Shown here piece after piece: positions 51,059 through 63,700 of a DNA stretch of 64,000 nucleotides. Below the pieces are notes generated by a model. It was given only the letters and a program-made list of their open reading frames with translations, did no database searches and was not told where the DNA came from. Within the stretch, counting starts at the first letter, position 1. Each line of letters opens with the position of its first letter. A program made the position numbers and the translations under genes. Origin of the DNA: Scylla paramamosain (taxonomy: Eukaryota; Arthropoda; Malacostraca; Decapoda; Portunidae); contig NC_087178.1 of assembly GCF_035594125.1 (NCBI RefSeq), forward strand, positions 9,661,001 through 9,725,000. Reading direction: 5' to 3'.

Positions 51059-51625
51059 TGCAAAGGGTCCCATATGAGGAAATTAAAGACCTTACCAGAA
51101 ATCTGTCTTTTTGGTGTTTTTCAGAATGTTAGGCACCAAAACTATAAATAATAAGGAACTCACTCTATGTGGGAATCCAAAAGAAAATTAGTGAAAACGT
51201 GTCTTTTTCAGTGTTTTACGTAATCTTTTTGGTGTTTTTCAGAATGTTAGGCACCAAAACTATAAATAATAAGGAACTCACTCTATGTAGGAATCCAAAA
51301 GAAAATTAGTGAAAACGTGTCTTTTTCAGTGTTTTACGTAGAAAAACGCTAAAACTGATACAAACCAACCAATATCAAGAAGCAGAAAAACATTACCAAA
51401 AATGTATAATTTGAGTGTTTTTGAGCTTGTTACCTACAAAAAAACGGGAAAATGGATACAAAGCACTCTATATTGGGAAACAAAGGGACATTGCGAGAAA
51501 AGTGTATAATAAATAATTTGTAGTTCAAAAAACCATAAGGCAAAAAACGCAAAAACTCGTGTATATGCTGAAACTCATGAATAACACTCTTAATTGAGAA
51601 ACAGAGGAACCTTACTAAATGCGAG
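51059..51625 (+). repeat. Nested micro-inversion, copy 4, with internal tandem duplication
   Basis: An A piece inside B, with edges GATATGCAAAGGGTCCCAT on the left and ATGCGAGTCAAAAACAC on the right. It is the mirror partner of copy 3 and has the same arrangement as copy 1. It is the longest of the four because a 118-bp segment is tandemly duplicated within it. Confidence 0.86.
51106..51341. repeat. 118-bp tandem duplication, nearly identical
   Basis: A unit running from TCTTTTTGGTGTTTTTCAG to TTTTACGTAA occurs at 51,106-51,223 and again at 51,224-51,341. I see a single difference in the body (CTATGTGGGAATC against CTATGTAGGAATC). The period of 118 does not match the roughly 97-bp monomer, so it did not arise by in-register unequal exchange. 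The near identity marks it as one of the youngest changes here. Confidence 0.92.
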
Positions 51626-54600
51626 TCAAAAACACTAAAAGGCAAGTTCTTCGGAAAAGTTGGTTTTATTCTTATGTAATGTGATTGCCCTGCTTTTTAG
51701 TGCTTTATTGCCTAACACGCTCAAAAACACTCAAAGACACTTTTCTGGTAATGTGATTTTTTTCCCACATAAAGCTAGTTTCGCATGGAATTTGGGGTTT
51801 GGTAACTAAGAATGTAAAAAAAAACACTCAAAATACACGTATTTAGTAAGGTTATTCTGTTTCTTGATTGAGTGTTATCCATGAGTTTCAGTATTTTGGT
51901 ATCTTAGAAACTTCTCCATACAGTCGAATTTTTGCGTTTTTTGCCTTGTGATTCTGGTGAAACTATAAAACACTCATTATACACGTTTCTCGTTATGTTT
52001 TTTTTTTTCCTTATATAGATTGCTTTCCATATATTTTCGCGTTTTTTTTATGTAACAAGCTCAAGAAAACACAAAATATATTTTTTGGCAATGTTATTCT
52101 ATTTCTTCATATTGGTTGGTTTGCATCCGTTTTAGCGTTTTTCTACGTAAATCTTTTAAAAGACACGTTTCCAGTAATTTTGTTTTGGATTTCCATATAG
52201 AGTGACTTTCATATTATTTATCGTTTTGGTGCCTAACATGCTTTTTGGTGCCTTTTGTGTCCCAATATAGAGTGCTTTCCATCCATTTTCGCGTTTTTTG
52301 TAGGTAACAACTTCAAAAACACTCAAAATATACCTTTATGGTAATTTTATTCTATTTCTTCCTTTTTGGTTTGTTTTCATCCGTTTTATCGTTTTCTACG
52401 TAATACACCAAAAAGACACATTTTCAGTAATTTTCTTTTTCATTCCCATATAGATTGACTTTCTTGGGTTTTATCGTGTTGGTTCCTAACATACTGAAAA
52501 ACCCTCATAAGACAGTTTCCTGGCAAAGACGTTTAATTTCCCCATATAGGTGGCTTTGCATGCAATTTAGTGGTTTTGTATATAACAGTCCAAAAAAAAA
52601 GCTAATTGTAACTTTTTTGATAATGTTCTTATTTTATATAATTTCCTGAACTTTGCCCGAATTTTGGCACCTCCTTACCTGTGAAGATGAATAAGAATGA
52701 AAAAAAATATAGTTTTTTTTTTCTCAATAAAGAGTGTAATTTGTGGCTTTTAGCTTTTTCGTACTTAATGAGCTTAAAAACACTCATAATACACGTTTCT
52801 CGTAATGTCCTTTCGTTCCCCAAATATAGGGTTCCTTGCATGTATTTAAGCGGTTTTATTGGTAACATGATCAAAAACACTCAAAATACATGTTTTTGGT
52901 AATGTTCTTCTGTTTCACCATAAAGTGTATTTTGCATGCATTTTAGTGTTTTGGTATATAAGGAGCTCAAATACACTTGAAAGCAAGTTCTTGTTAAAAA
53001 TTGGTTTTATTTCAATGTAATGTGATTGCACTGCTTTTTAGTGCTTTATTGCCTAACATGCTCAAAAACACTCAAAAGACATTTTTCTGGTAATGTTATT
53101 TTTTTCCCACATTAAGCTGGTGTCGCATGGAATTTGGGGTTTTGGTAACTAAGGACGTGAAAAGCACTCAAAATACACGCATTTAGTAAGATTGTTTTGT
53201 TTCTCAATTAAAAGTGTTGTCCCAGAGTTTCAGCATTTTGGAATGTAAGAAACTTCTCTATATACACGAGTTTTTGCGTTTTTTGCCTTGTAGTTCTTGT
53301 GAAACTATAAAACACACATTATACACGTTTCTCGTAATGTCCTTTTGCTTCCCAATATAGAGAGCTTTCCATCTATTTTCGCGTTTTTTGTAGGTAACAA
53401 TTTCTAAAACACTCAAAATATACCTTTTTGGTAATGTTATTTTATTCCTTCATATTGGTTGATTTGCATCCGTTTTAGCGTTTTTCAACGTAAAACACCG
53501 AAAAGACACGTTTTTGGTAATATTGTTTTGGATTTCCATATAGATTGACTTCCATGTTATTTATCGTGTTGGTTCCTAAGATGCTGAAAAACACTCATAA
53601 GACCGTTTTCTGGCAAAAACGTTTAATTTCCCCATATTGGTGGCTTTGCATGCACTTTAGGGGTTTGGTACATAATTGTCCGAAAAAAAAAGCTAAATTT
53701 AACTTTTTTATAATGTTCTTATTTCACATAATTTCCTGAATTTTGCCCGAATTTTGGCATCTCGGTACCTGTGAAGATGAATAAGAAAGAAAAAAAAATA
53801 TCGTATTTTTTTATTTATTTATTGTTTCTCAATAAAGAGTGTTATTTGTGGCTTTTAGCTTTTTTGTAATTAATGAGCTTAAAAACACTCATAATACACG
53901 TTCCTCGTAATCTCCTTTCGTTTCCCAAAAATAGTGTTCTTTGCATGTATTTTAGCGTTTTCATTAATAACATGATCCAAAACACTCAAAATATATGTTT
54001 TTGGTAATATTATTCTGTTTCACCATAAAGAGTGTTTTGCAGGCGTTTTAGTGTTTTGGTATACAAGGAGCTCAAAAACACTTAAAGGCAAGTTCTTGGT
54101 AAAAATACGTTTTCCTCCCATGTAATGTGATTGCCCTCCTTATTAGTGCTTTATTGCCTATCACGCTCAAAAACACTTAAAAGACACTTTTCTGGTAGTC
54201 ATTTTTTTTTCCCACAAATCTATTTTCCCATGCAAATTGGGGTTTTTATAACTTAGAATGTGAAAAGCACTCAAAATACACGCATTTATTAAGGTTGTTC
54301 TGTTTCTCAATTAGGAGTGTTATACATGAGTTTTAGCATTTTTGTATCTAGGAAACCTCTCCATATACACGAGATTTTGCGTTTTTTGCCTTGTGGTTCT
54401 TTTCAACTATAAAACAATCATTATACACTTTTCATGCAATGTCCTTTTGTTTACCAGTATAGAGTGCTTTGCATCAATTTTCGCGTTTTTTGTAGGTAAT
54501 AAGCTCAAAAACACTGAAAATATACCTTTTTAGTTACGTTTTTCTATTCCTTGATATTGGTTGCTTTGCATCCGTTTTAGTGTTTTTCTACGTAAAACAC

Positions 54601-57600
54601 TATAAGACACGTTTTCAGTAACTTTGTTTTGGATTCCCATATAGAGGTGAGTTCCTTATTATTTATCGTTTTGGTGCTTAACATGCTAAAAAACACTCAA
54701 AACACAGATTTTTGGTAAGGTCGTTAAATATGTTCATACAGAAGTCTTTGCATGCACTTTAGGGTTTGGTACATAGCAGTTCAAAAAAAAAGAAGCTGAA
54801 ATTAACTTTTTTGATAATATTCTTTTTTTCATACGATTTCCCTGACTTTTCCCACAATTTCGGTATCTCGGTACTATGAAGATGAATAAAAAAAAAAATT
54901 TAAATTTTTTATATATTTTTTTTTTTATTTTCTAAATAAAGTTAATTGTGGGTTTTAACTTTTTGTTACTGAAGGAACTTAAAAAACACTCATAATAAAC
55001 GTTTCTCGTAATGTCCTTTTCTTTACCAAACATAATGTTCTTTGCATGTATTTAAACGATTTTATAGATAACATGATTAAAAACGCTCAAAATATATGTT
55101 TTTGGTAATGCTATTCTGTTTCTCCATAAAGTTTGTTTTGCATGTGTTTTAGTGGTTTGTTATATAAGGAGCTCAAAAACACTTAAAGGCAAGTTTTTTG
55201 GTATAAATTGGTGTTATTCCAATGTAATATGATTGCCTTGCTTTTTAGTGCTTTATTGCTTATCACGCTCAAAAACACTTAAAAGACGCTTTTCTGGTAA
55301 TGTCATTTTTTTCCTCACATAAAGGTGGTTTCGCATGCAATTTGGGGTTTTGATAACTAAGAATGTGAAAAGCTCGCAAAATACACGCATTTAGTAAGGT
55401 TGTTCTGTTTCTCAATTAAGTGTTATTCATGAGTTTCAGCATTTTGGTATCTAGGAACATTCTCCATATACACTAGTTTTTTTTGCTTTTTCCCTTTTGG
55501 TTCGTTTGAACTATAAAAAACTCATTATACACTTTTCTTACAAAGTCCTTCTGTTTTCTTATATAGAGTGGTTTGCATCAATTTTCCCGTTTTTTGTAGG
55601 TAACAAGCTCAAAAACACTCAAAATATACTTTTTTGGTAATGTTTTTCTATTTCTTGATATTGGTTGGTTTGCACCTCTATTCAGCGTTTTTCTACGTAA
55701 AACACTGAAAAGACTTTTTCAGCAATTTTTTTTTGGATTCCCATATAGAGTGAGTTCCTTATTATTTATCGTTTTGGTGCCTAACATGCTGAAAAACAGT
55801 CAAAAAACAGATTTCTTGTAAGGTCGTTTAATTTCTTCATATAGGAGTCTTTGGATGCATTTTAGGGTTTGGTATATAAGAGTCCGAAAAAAAAGCTAAA
55901 ATTAACTTTTTTGATAATTTACTTTTATCATATAATAGGCCTGGATTTACCCAGAAGTTTGGAATCTCGGTACCTAATGAAGATGAATAACAAAAAAGAA
56001 AAATTCATATTTTTTTATTTTCTTACATTTTTTTTTTAAATAAAGAATGTTATTTGTGGGTTTTAACTTTTTGGTACTTAAGGAACTTAAAAACACTTAT
56101 AATACACATTTCTCGTAATGTCCTTTCGTTTCGCAAACATAAGGTTCTTTGTATGTATTTAAGCGTTTTTATAGATAACATGATCTAAACTCTCAAAATA
56201 TATGTTTTTGGTAATTTTATTCTGTTTCTCCATAAAAGGTAAAACACCTTTTATGGAGAAACATGTGTTTTAGCGTTTTGGTATGTAATGAGCTCAAAAA
56301 CACTTAAAGACAAGTTCTTGGTAAAAGTTGTTTTTATTCCCATGTAATGTTATTACCCTGATTTTTAGTGCTTTATTGCCTAACACGCTAAAAAACACTC
56401 AAAAAACCCTTTTCTTGTAATATCATTTTTTTTTTTCCCACATAAAGCTAGTTGTGCATGGAATTTGCGGTTTTTGTAACTAAGAATGTGAAAAAAACTC
56501 AAAACACAGGCATTTAGTAAGGTTATTCTATTTCTTAATTAAAAATATTATTCATGAGTTCCAGCATTTCGGTATGTAAGAAACTTTTCTAATACACACA
56601 TTTGGTAAGGTATTTCAGTTTCAAAATTAAAATTGTTATTCATGAGTTTCAGCTTTTTGGTGTGTAAGAAACTTCTTCATTTTTCACGAGTTTTTGAGTT
56701 TTTTTCCTTCTGGTTCTTGTCAAACACTCAGACACGTTTTTCGTAATGTCCTTTTCTTTGCCAATATAAAGTGCTTTCCATCCATTTTTTTTCATTTTTT
56801 GTAGGTAACAAGCTCAAAAACACATCAAAATATATCTTTTTGGTAATGTTATTCTATTTCTTCATATTGGTTGGTTTACATCCGTTTTAGCGTTTTTCTA
56901 CGTAAATCACTAAAAAGACACGTTTTCAGTAATATTGTTGATATTGCTGAAAAACACTCAAAAGACAGGTTTCTGGTAAAGTCGTGTAATTTCTCCATAT
57001 AGGTGGATTTGCATACACTTCAGGGTTTGTACATAACTCCGGAAAAAAGCTAAAATTATTTTTTATATAATGTTTTTTTTTTTACAAAATTTCCATTAAT
57101 TTTGCCAGAATTTTGGCATCTCGGTAACTATGAAGATGAATAACAAGAAAAAAATTTCTCTCTATAAAGAGTGTTATTTGTGGGTTTTAGCTTTTTGGTA
57201 CTTAAGTAACTTAAAAACACTCATAATACACGATTTTCGTAATGTCCTTTTGTTATACAAACATAGGGTCTTTTACATGTATTTAAGCGTTTTTATAGGT
57301 TAAATGATCAAAAACACTCAAAATACATGTTTTTGGTAATGTTATTCGGTTTCTCCATAAAGGGTGTTTTCCATACGTTTTAGAGATTTGGTATGTAGGG
57401 AGTTAAAAAACACTTAAAGGCAAGTTCTTCGTAAAAGTTGGTTTTATTCCCATGTAATGTGATTGTTCTGCTTTTTAGGGCATTGTTGCATATCACGCTC
57501 AAAAACACTAAAAAAGATTTTTTTAGTAATGTCTTGTTTTTTCCCACATGAAGGTAGTTTCACATGTAATTTGGCATTTTCGTAACTAAGAATGTGAAAA

Positions 57601-57795
57601 ACACTTAAAATACACAATTTGGTAAGGTAGTTCTGTTTATTGATTAAAAGTGTTATTCATGCATTTCATCATTTCGGTTTGTAAGAAATTTCTCTATATA
57701 CACGAATTTTTGCGTTTATTGCCTTGTGGTTGTTTTAAAACTATAAAACACTCATTATACACGTTTCTCGTAAAGTCCTTTTGTTTCCTAATATA
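51626..57795 (-). repeat. Satellite block 19, orientation B, HOR array
   Basis: HOR copies in the minus sense with phase marks at about 52,675, 53,764, 54,871, 55,970 and 57,126; the spacing is 1,090-1,155 bp. The monomer 5-to-3 jump is at about 52,240 (AACATGCTTTTTGGTGCC). The unit at about 56,560-57,120 has the CCGG variant and the ACTTTTCTAATACACAC insertion also seen at 6,970 and 19,570. No gene is seen. Confidence 0.95.
56224..56262. repeat. Perfect 17-bp hairpin with 5-base loop
   Basis: GTTTCTCCATAAAAGGT (56,224-56,240), loop AAAAC, then the exact reverse complement ACCTTTTATGGAGAAAC (56,246-56,262). In other HOR copies this place reads TTTCTCCATAAAAGGTGTTTTGCATGCG with no inverted part. 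The hairpin therefore replaced or was inserted next to the TGTTTTGCATGCG stretch, another small fold-back event. Confidence 0.95.
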
Positions 57796-60700
57796 TAGGT
57801 ACCGAGATGCCAAAATTCTGCCAAAATTCATGGAATTTATGTGGAAAAAAGAACATTACCAAAAAAGTTTATTATAGCTTTTTTTTTCGGATTGTTAAGT
57901 ACCAAACCCTAAAGTGCATGCAAAGACACTTATAAAGGGAAGTTAAACGACTTCATCAGAAACCTGTCTTTTCAGTGTTTTTCAGCATGTTAGGCACCAA
58001 CACGATAAATAATATGGAAGTCAGTCAATATGTGAATCCAAAACAAAATTACTGAAAACGTGTCTTCTCAGTGTTTTACGTAGAAAAACACTAAAGCGGA
58101 TGCAAACCAACCTATATGAAGAAATAGAGGAACATTACCAAAAAGATATATTTTGAGTGTTTTTGAGCTTACCTACAAAAAATGCAAAAATGGATGTAAA
58201 GCACTCTATATTAGGAAACAAAAGGACTTTACGAGAAACGTGTATAATGAGTGTTTTATAGTTTTAAAACAACCACAAGGCAACAAACGCTAAAATTTGT
58301 GTATATAGAGAAATTTCTTACAAACCGAAATGATGAAATGCATGAATAACACTTTTAATCAATAAACAGAACTACCTTACCAAATTGTGTATTTTAAGTG
58401 TTTTTCACATTCTTAGTTACGAAAATGCCAAATTACATGCGAAACTACCTTCATGTGGAAAAAAAAAAAGACATTACCAAAAAAGTCTTTTTAGTGTTTT
58501 TGAGCGTGATATGCAACAATGCCCTAAAAAGCAGAACAATCACATTACATGGGAATAAAACCAACTATTACGAAGAACTTGCCTTTAAGTGTTTTTTAAC
58601 TCCTTAAATACCAAATCTCTAAAACGTATGGAAAACACCCTTTATGGAGAAACCGAATAACATTACCAAAAACATGTATTTTGAGTGTTTTTGATCATTT
58701 AACCTATAAAAACGCTTAAATACATGTAAAAGACCCTATGTTTGTATAACAAAAGGACATTACGAAAATCGTGTATTATGAGTGTTTTTAAGTTACTTAA
58801 GTACCAAAAAGCTAAAACCCACAAATAACACTCTTTATAGAGAGAAATTTTTTTTTTGTTATTCATCTTCATAGTTACCGAGATGCCAAAATTCTGGCAA
58901 AATTAATGGAAATTTTGAAAAAAAAAAACACTTTATATAAAAAATAATTTTAGCTTTTTTCCGGAGTTATGTACAAACACTGAAGTGTATGCAAATCCAA
59001 CTATATGGGGAAATTACACGACTTTACCAGAAACCTGTCTTTTGAGTGTTTTTCAGCAATATCAACAATATTACTGTAAACGTGTCTTTTCAGTGATTTA
59101 CGTAGAAAAACGCTAAAACGGATGTAAACCAACCAATATGAAGAAATAGAATAACATTACCAAAAAGATATATTTTGATGTGTTTTTGAGCTTGTTACCT
59201 ACAAAAAATGAAAAAAAATAGATGGAAAGCACTTTATATTGGCAAAGAAAAGAACATTACGAAAAACGTGTATGAGTGTTTTATAGTTTGACAAGAATCA
59301 GAAGGAAAAAAACTCAAAAACTCGTGTAAAATAAAGAAGTTTCTTACACACTAAAAAGCTGAAACTCATGAATAATATTTTTAATTAAGAAATAGAATAA
59401 CCTTACTAAATGCCTGTGTTTTGAGTTTTTTTCACATTCTTAGTTACCAAAACCACAAATTCCATGCAAAATTAGCTTTATGTGGGAAAAAAAATGATAT
59501 TACAAGAAAAGTGTTTTTGAGTGTTTTTTTAGCGTGTTAGGCAATAAAGCACTAAAAAGCAGGGTAATAACATTACATGGGAATAAAAACAACTTTTACC
59601 AAGAACTTGTCTTTAAGTGTTTTTGAGCTCATTACATACCAAAACGCTAAAACACATGTAAAAGACCTTTTATGGAAAAACAGAATAAAATTACCAAAAA
59701 CATATATTTTGAGAGTTTAGATCATGTTATCTATAAAAACGCTTAAATACATACAAAGAACTTTATGTTTGCGAAACGAAAGGACATTACGAGAAATGTG
59801 TATTATAAGTGTTTTTAAGTTCCTTAAGTACCAAAAAGTTAAAACCCACATATAACACTCCTTATTTAAAAAAAAAAATGTAAGAAAATAAAAAAATATG
59901 AATTTTTCTTTTTTGTTATTCATCTTCATTAGGTACCGAGATTCCAAACTTCTGGGAAAATTCAGGGCTATTATATGATAAAAGAAAATTACCAAAAAAG
60001 TTAATTTTAGCTTTTTTTTCGGACTCTTATATACCAAACCCTAAAGTGCTTCCAAAGACTCCTATATGAGGTAATTAAACGACCTTACCAGAAATCTGTT
60101 TTTTGAGTGTTTTTCAGCATGTTAGGCACCAAAACGATAAATAATAAGGAACTCACTCTATATGGGAATCCAAAAAAAAATTGCTGAAAAAGTCTTTTCA
60201 GTGTTTTACGTAGAAAAACGCTGAATAGAGGTGCAAACCAACCAATATCAAGAAATAGAAAAACATTACCAAAAAAGTATATTTTGAGTGTTTTTGAGCT
60301 TGTTACCTACAAAAAACGGGAAAATTGATGCAAACCACTCTATATAAGAAAACAGAAGGACTTTGTAAGAAAAGTGTATAATGAGTTTTTTATAGTTCAA
60401 ACGAACCAAAAGGGAAAAAGCAAAAAAAACTCGTGTATATGGAGAATGTTCCTAGATACCAAAATGCTGAAACTCATGAATAACACTCTTAATTGAGAAA
60501 CAGTATAACCTTACTAAATGCGTGTATTTTGCGAGCTTTTCACATTCTTACTTATTAAAACCCCAAATTGCATGCAAAACCAACTTTATTTGACGAAAAA
60601 AATGACATTACCAGAAAAGCGTCTTTTAAGTGTTTTTGAGCGTGATAGGCAATAAAGCACTAAAAAGCACGGCAATCATATTACATTGGAATAACACCAA

Positions 60701-63700
60701 TTTATACCAAAAAACTTGCCTTTAAGTGTTTTTGAGCTCCTTATATAACAAACCGCTAAAACGCATGCAAAACAAACTTTATGGAGAAACAGAATAGCAT
60801 TACCAAAAACATATATTTTGAGCGTTTTTAATCATGTTATCTATAAAATCGTTTAAATACATGCAAAGAACATTATGTTTGGGAAAGAAAAGGACATTAC
60901 GAGAAAGGTGTATTATGAGTGTTTTTTAAGTTCCTTCAGTAACAAAAAGTTAAAACCCACAAATAACTTTCTTTATTTAGAAAATAAAAAATAAAAAAAT
61001 ATAAAAAATTGGAATTTTTTTTTTGTTATTCATCTTCATAGTACCGAGATGCCGAAATTGTGGGAAAATTCAGGGAAATCGTATGAAAAAAAAGAATATT
61101 ATCAAAAAAGTTAATTTCAGCTTTTTTTTTTCGAACTGTTATGTACCAAACCCTAAAGTGCATGCAAAGACACCTATATGAAGAAATTTAACGACCTTAG
61201 CAAAAATCTGTGTTTTGAGTGTTTTTTAGCATGTTAAGCAAAAAAACGATAAATAATAAGGAACTCACCTCTATATGGGAATCCAAAACAAAGTTACTGA
61301 AAACGTGTCTTCTCAGTGTTTTACGTAGAAAAACACTAAAACGGATGCAAAGCAACCAATATCAAGGAATAGAAAAACGTGACTAAAAAGGTATATTTTC
61401 AGTGTTTTAGAGCTTATTACCTAGAAAAAACGCAAAAATTGATGCAAAGCACTCTATATTGGTAAACAAAAGGACATTGCATGAAAAGTGTATAATGATT
61501 GTTTTATAGTTGAAAAGAACCACAAGGCAAAAAACGCAAAATCTCGTGTATATGGAGAGGTTTCCTAGATTCAAAAATGCTAAAACTCATGTATAACACT
61601 CCTAATTGAGAAACAGAACAACCTTAATAAATGCGTGTATTTTGAGTGCTTTTCACATTCTAAGTTATAAAAACCCCAATTTGCATGGGAAAATAGATTT
61701 GTGGGAAAAAAAAATGACTTTACCAGAAAAGTGTCTTTTAAGTGTTTTTCAGCGTGATAAGCAATAAAGCACTAATAAGGAGGACAATCACAATACATTG
61801 GAGGAAAATGAATTTTTATCAAGAACTTGCCTTTAAGTGTTTTTGAGCTCCTTTTGTACCAAAACACTAAAACACCTGCAAAACACTCTTGATGGTGAAA
61901 CAAAATAATATTACCAAAAACATATATTTTGAGTGTTTTGATCATGTTACCAATGAAAACGTTTAAATACATGCAAAGAACACTATTTTTGGGAAACGAA
62001 AGAAGATTACGGGAAACGTGTATTATGAGTGTTTTTAAACTCATTAATTACGAAAAGCTAAAAGCCACAAATAATATTCTTTATTGAGAAACAATAAATA
62101 AATAAAAAAAATACGATATTTTTTTTCTTTTTTATTTATCTTCACAGGTACCGAGATGCCAAAATTCCGGCAAAATTCAGGAAATTATGTGAAATAAGAA
62201 CATTACAAAAAAGTTAAATATACCTTTTTTTTCGGACTATTATGTACCAAACCCCTAAAGTGCATGCAAAGCCACCTATATGGGGAAATTAAACGTTTTT
62301 GCCTGAAAACGGTCTTATGAGTTTTTTTTAGCATCATAGGAACCAACACGATAAATAACATGGAAGTCAATCTATATGGGAATCCAAAACAATATTACTA
62401 AAAACGTGTCTTTTCGGTGTTTTACGTTGAAAAACGCTAAAACGGATGCAAATTAACCAATATAAAGGAATAAAATAACATTACCAAAAAGGTATATTTT
62501 GAGTGTTTTTGAAATTGTTACCTACAAAAAACGCGAAAATATATGGAAAGCTCTCTATATTGGAAAGCAAAAGGACATTACGAGAAACGTGTATAATATG
62601 TGTTTTATAGTTTCACAAGAACTACAAGGCAAAAAACGCAAAAACTCGTGTATATAGAGAAGTTTCTTACATTCCAAAATGCTGAAACTCTGGGACAACA
62701 CTATTAATTGAGAAACAAAAACAATCTTACGAAATGCGTGTATTTTGAGTGCTTTTCACGTCCTTAGTTACCAAAACCCCAAATTCCATGCGAAACCACC
62801 TTTATGTGGGAAAAAAAATGACATTACCAGAAAAATGTCTTTTGAGTGTTTTTGAGCATGTTAGGCAATAAAGCACTAAAAAGCAGTGTAATCACATTAC
62901 ATTGAAATAAAACCAATTTTTAACAAGAACTTGCCTTCAAGTGTATTTGAGCTACTTATATACCAAAACACTGAAATGCATGCAAAATACACTTTATGGT
63001 GAAACAGAATAACATTACCAAAAACATGTATTTTGAGTGTTTTTGATCATGTTACCAAGAAAAACGCTTAAATACATGAAAAGAACCCTATTTTTGGGAA
63101 AAGAAAGGACATTACGAGAAACGTGTATTATGAGTGTTTTTAAGTTCACTAAGTACAAAAAAGCTAAAAGCCACAAATTACACTTTTTATTGAGAAAAGA
63201 AAAAAACTAAAAAAATACGATTTTTTTTTTCATTCTTATTCATCTTCACATATAAGGAGGTGCCAAAATTCGGGCAAAGTTTAGGAAATTATATAAAATA
63301 AGAACATTATCAAAAAAGTTACAATTAGCTTTTTTTTTGGACTGTTATGTACCAAACCCCTAAATTGCATGCAAAGCCACCTATATGGGGAAATTAAACG
63401 TCTTTGCCAGGAAACTGTCTTATGAGGGTTTTTCAGCATGTTAGGAACTAACACGATAAAACCCAAGGAAGTCAATCTATATGGGAATCAAAAACAAAAT
63501 TACTGAAAACGTGTCTTTTTGGAATATTACGTAGAAAACGCTAAAAAGGATGCAAACCAACCAAAATGAAGAAATAGAATAACATTACCAAAAAGGTATA
63601 TTTTGAGTGTTTTTGAAATTGTTACCTACAAAAAAACGCGAAAATGGATGGAAAGCATTCTATATTGGGACACAAAAGGCACCAAAAAGCATGTTAGGCA

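Larger units (their letters stand above)
45426..53080. repeat. Palindrome P5 around the assembly gap
   Basis: The A arm (45,426 to about 47,850) is mirrored by the B arm (50,520 to about 53,080). Paired coordinates add up to about 98,510 in the outer part (45,839 with 52,675; 46,310 with 52,200) and about 98,375 in the inner part (47,738 with 50,640). The difference of about 135 is mostly the extra 118-bp duplication in the right arm. Both arms hold the monomer 5-to-3 jump and the micro-inversion. The spacer of about 2.7 kb contains the gap. Confidence 0.83.
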
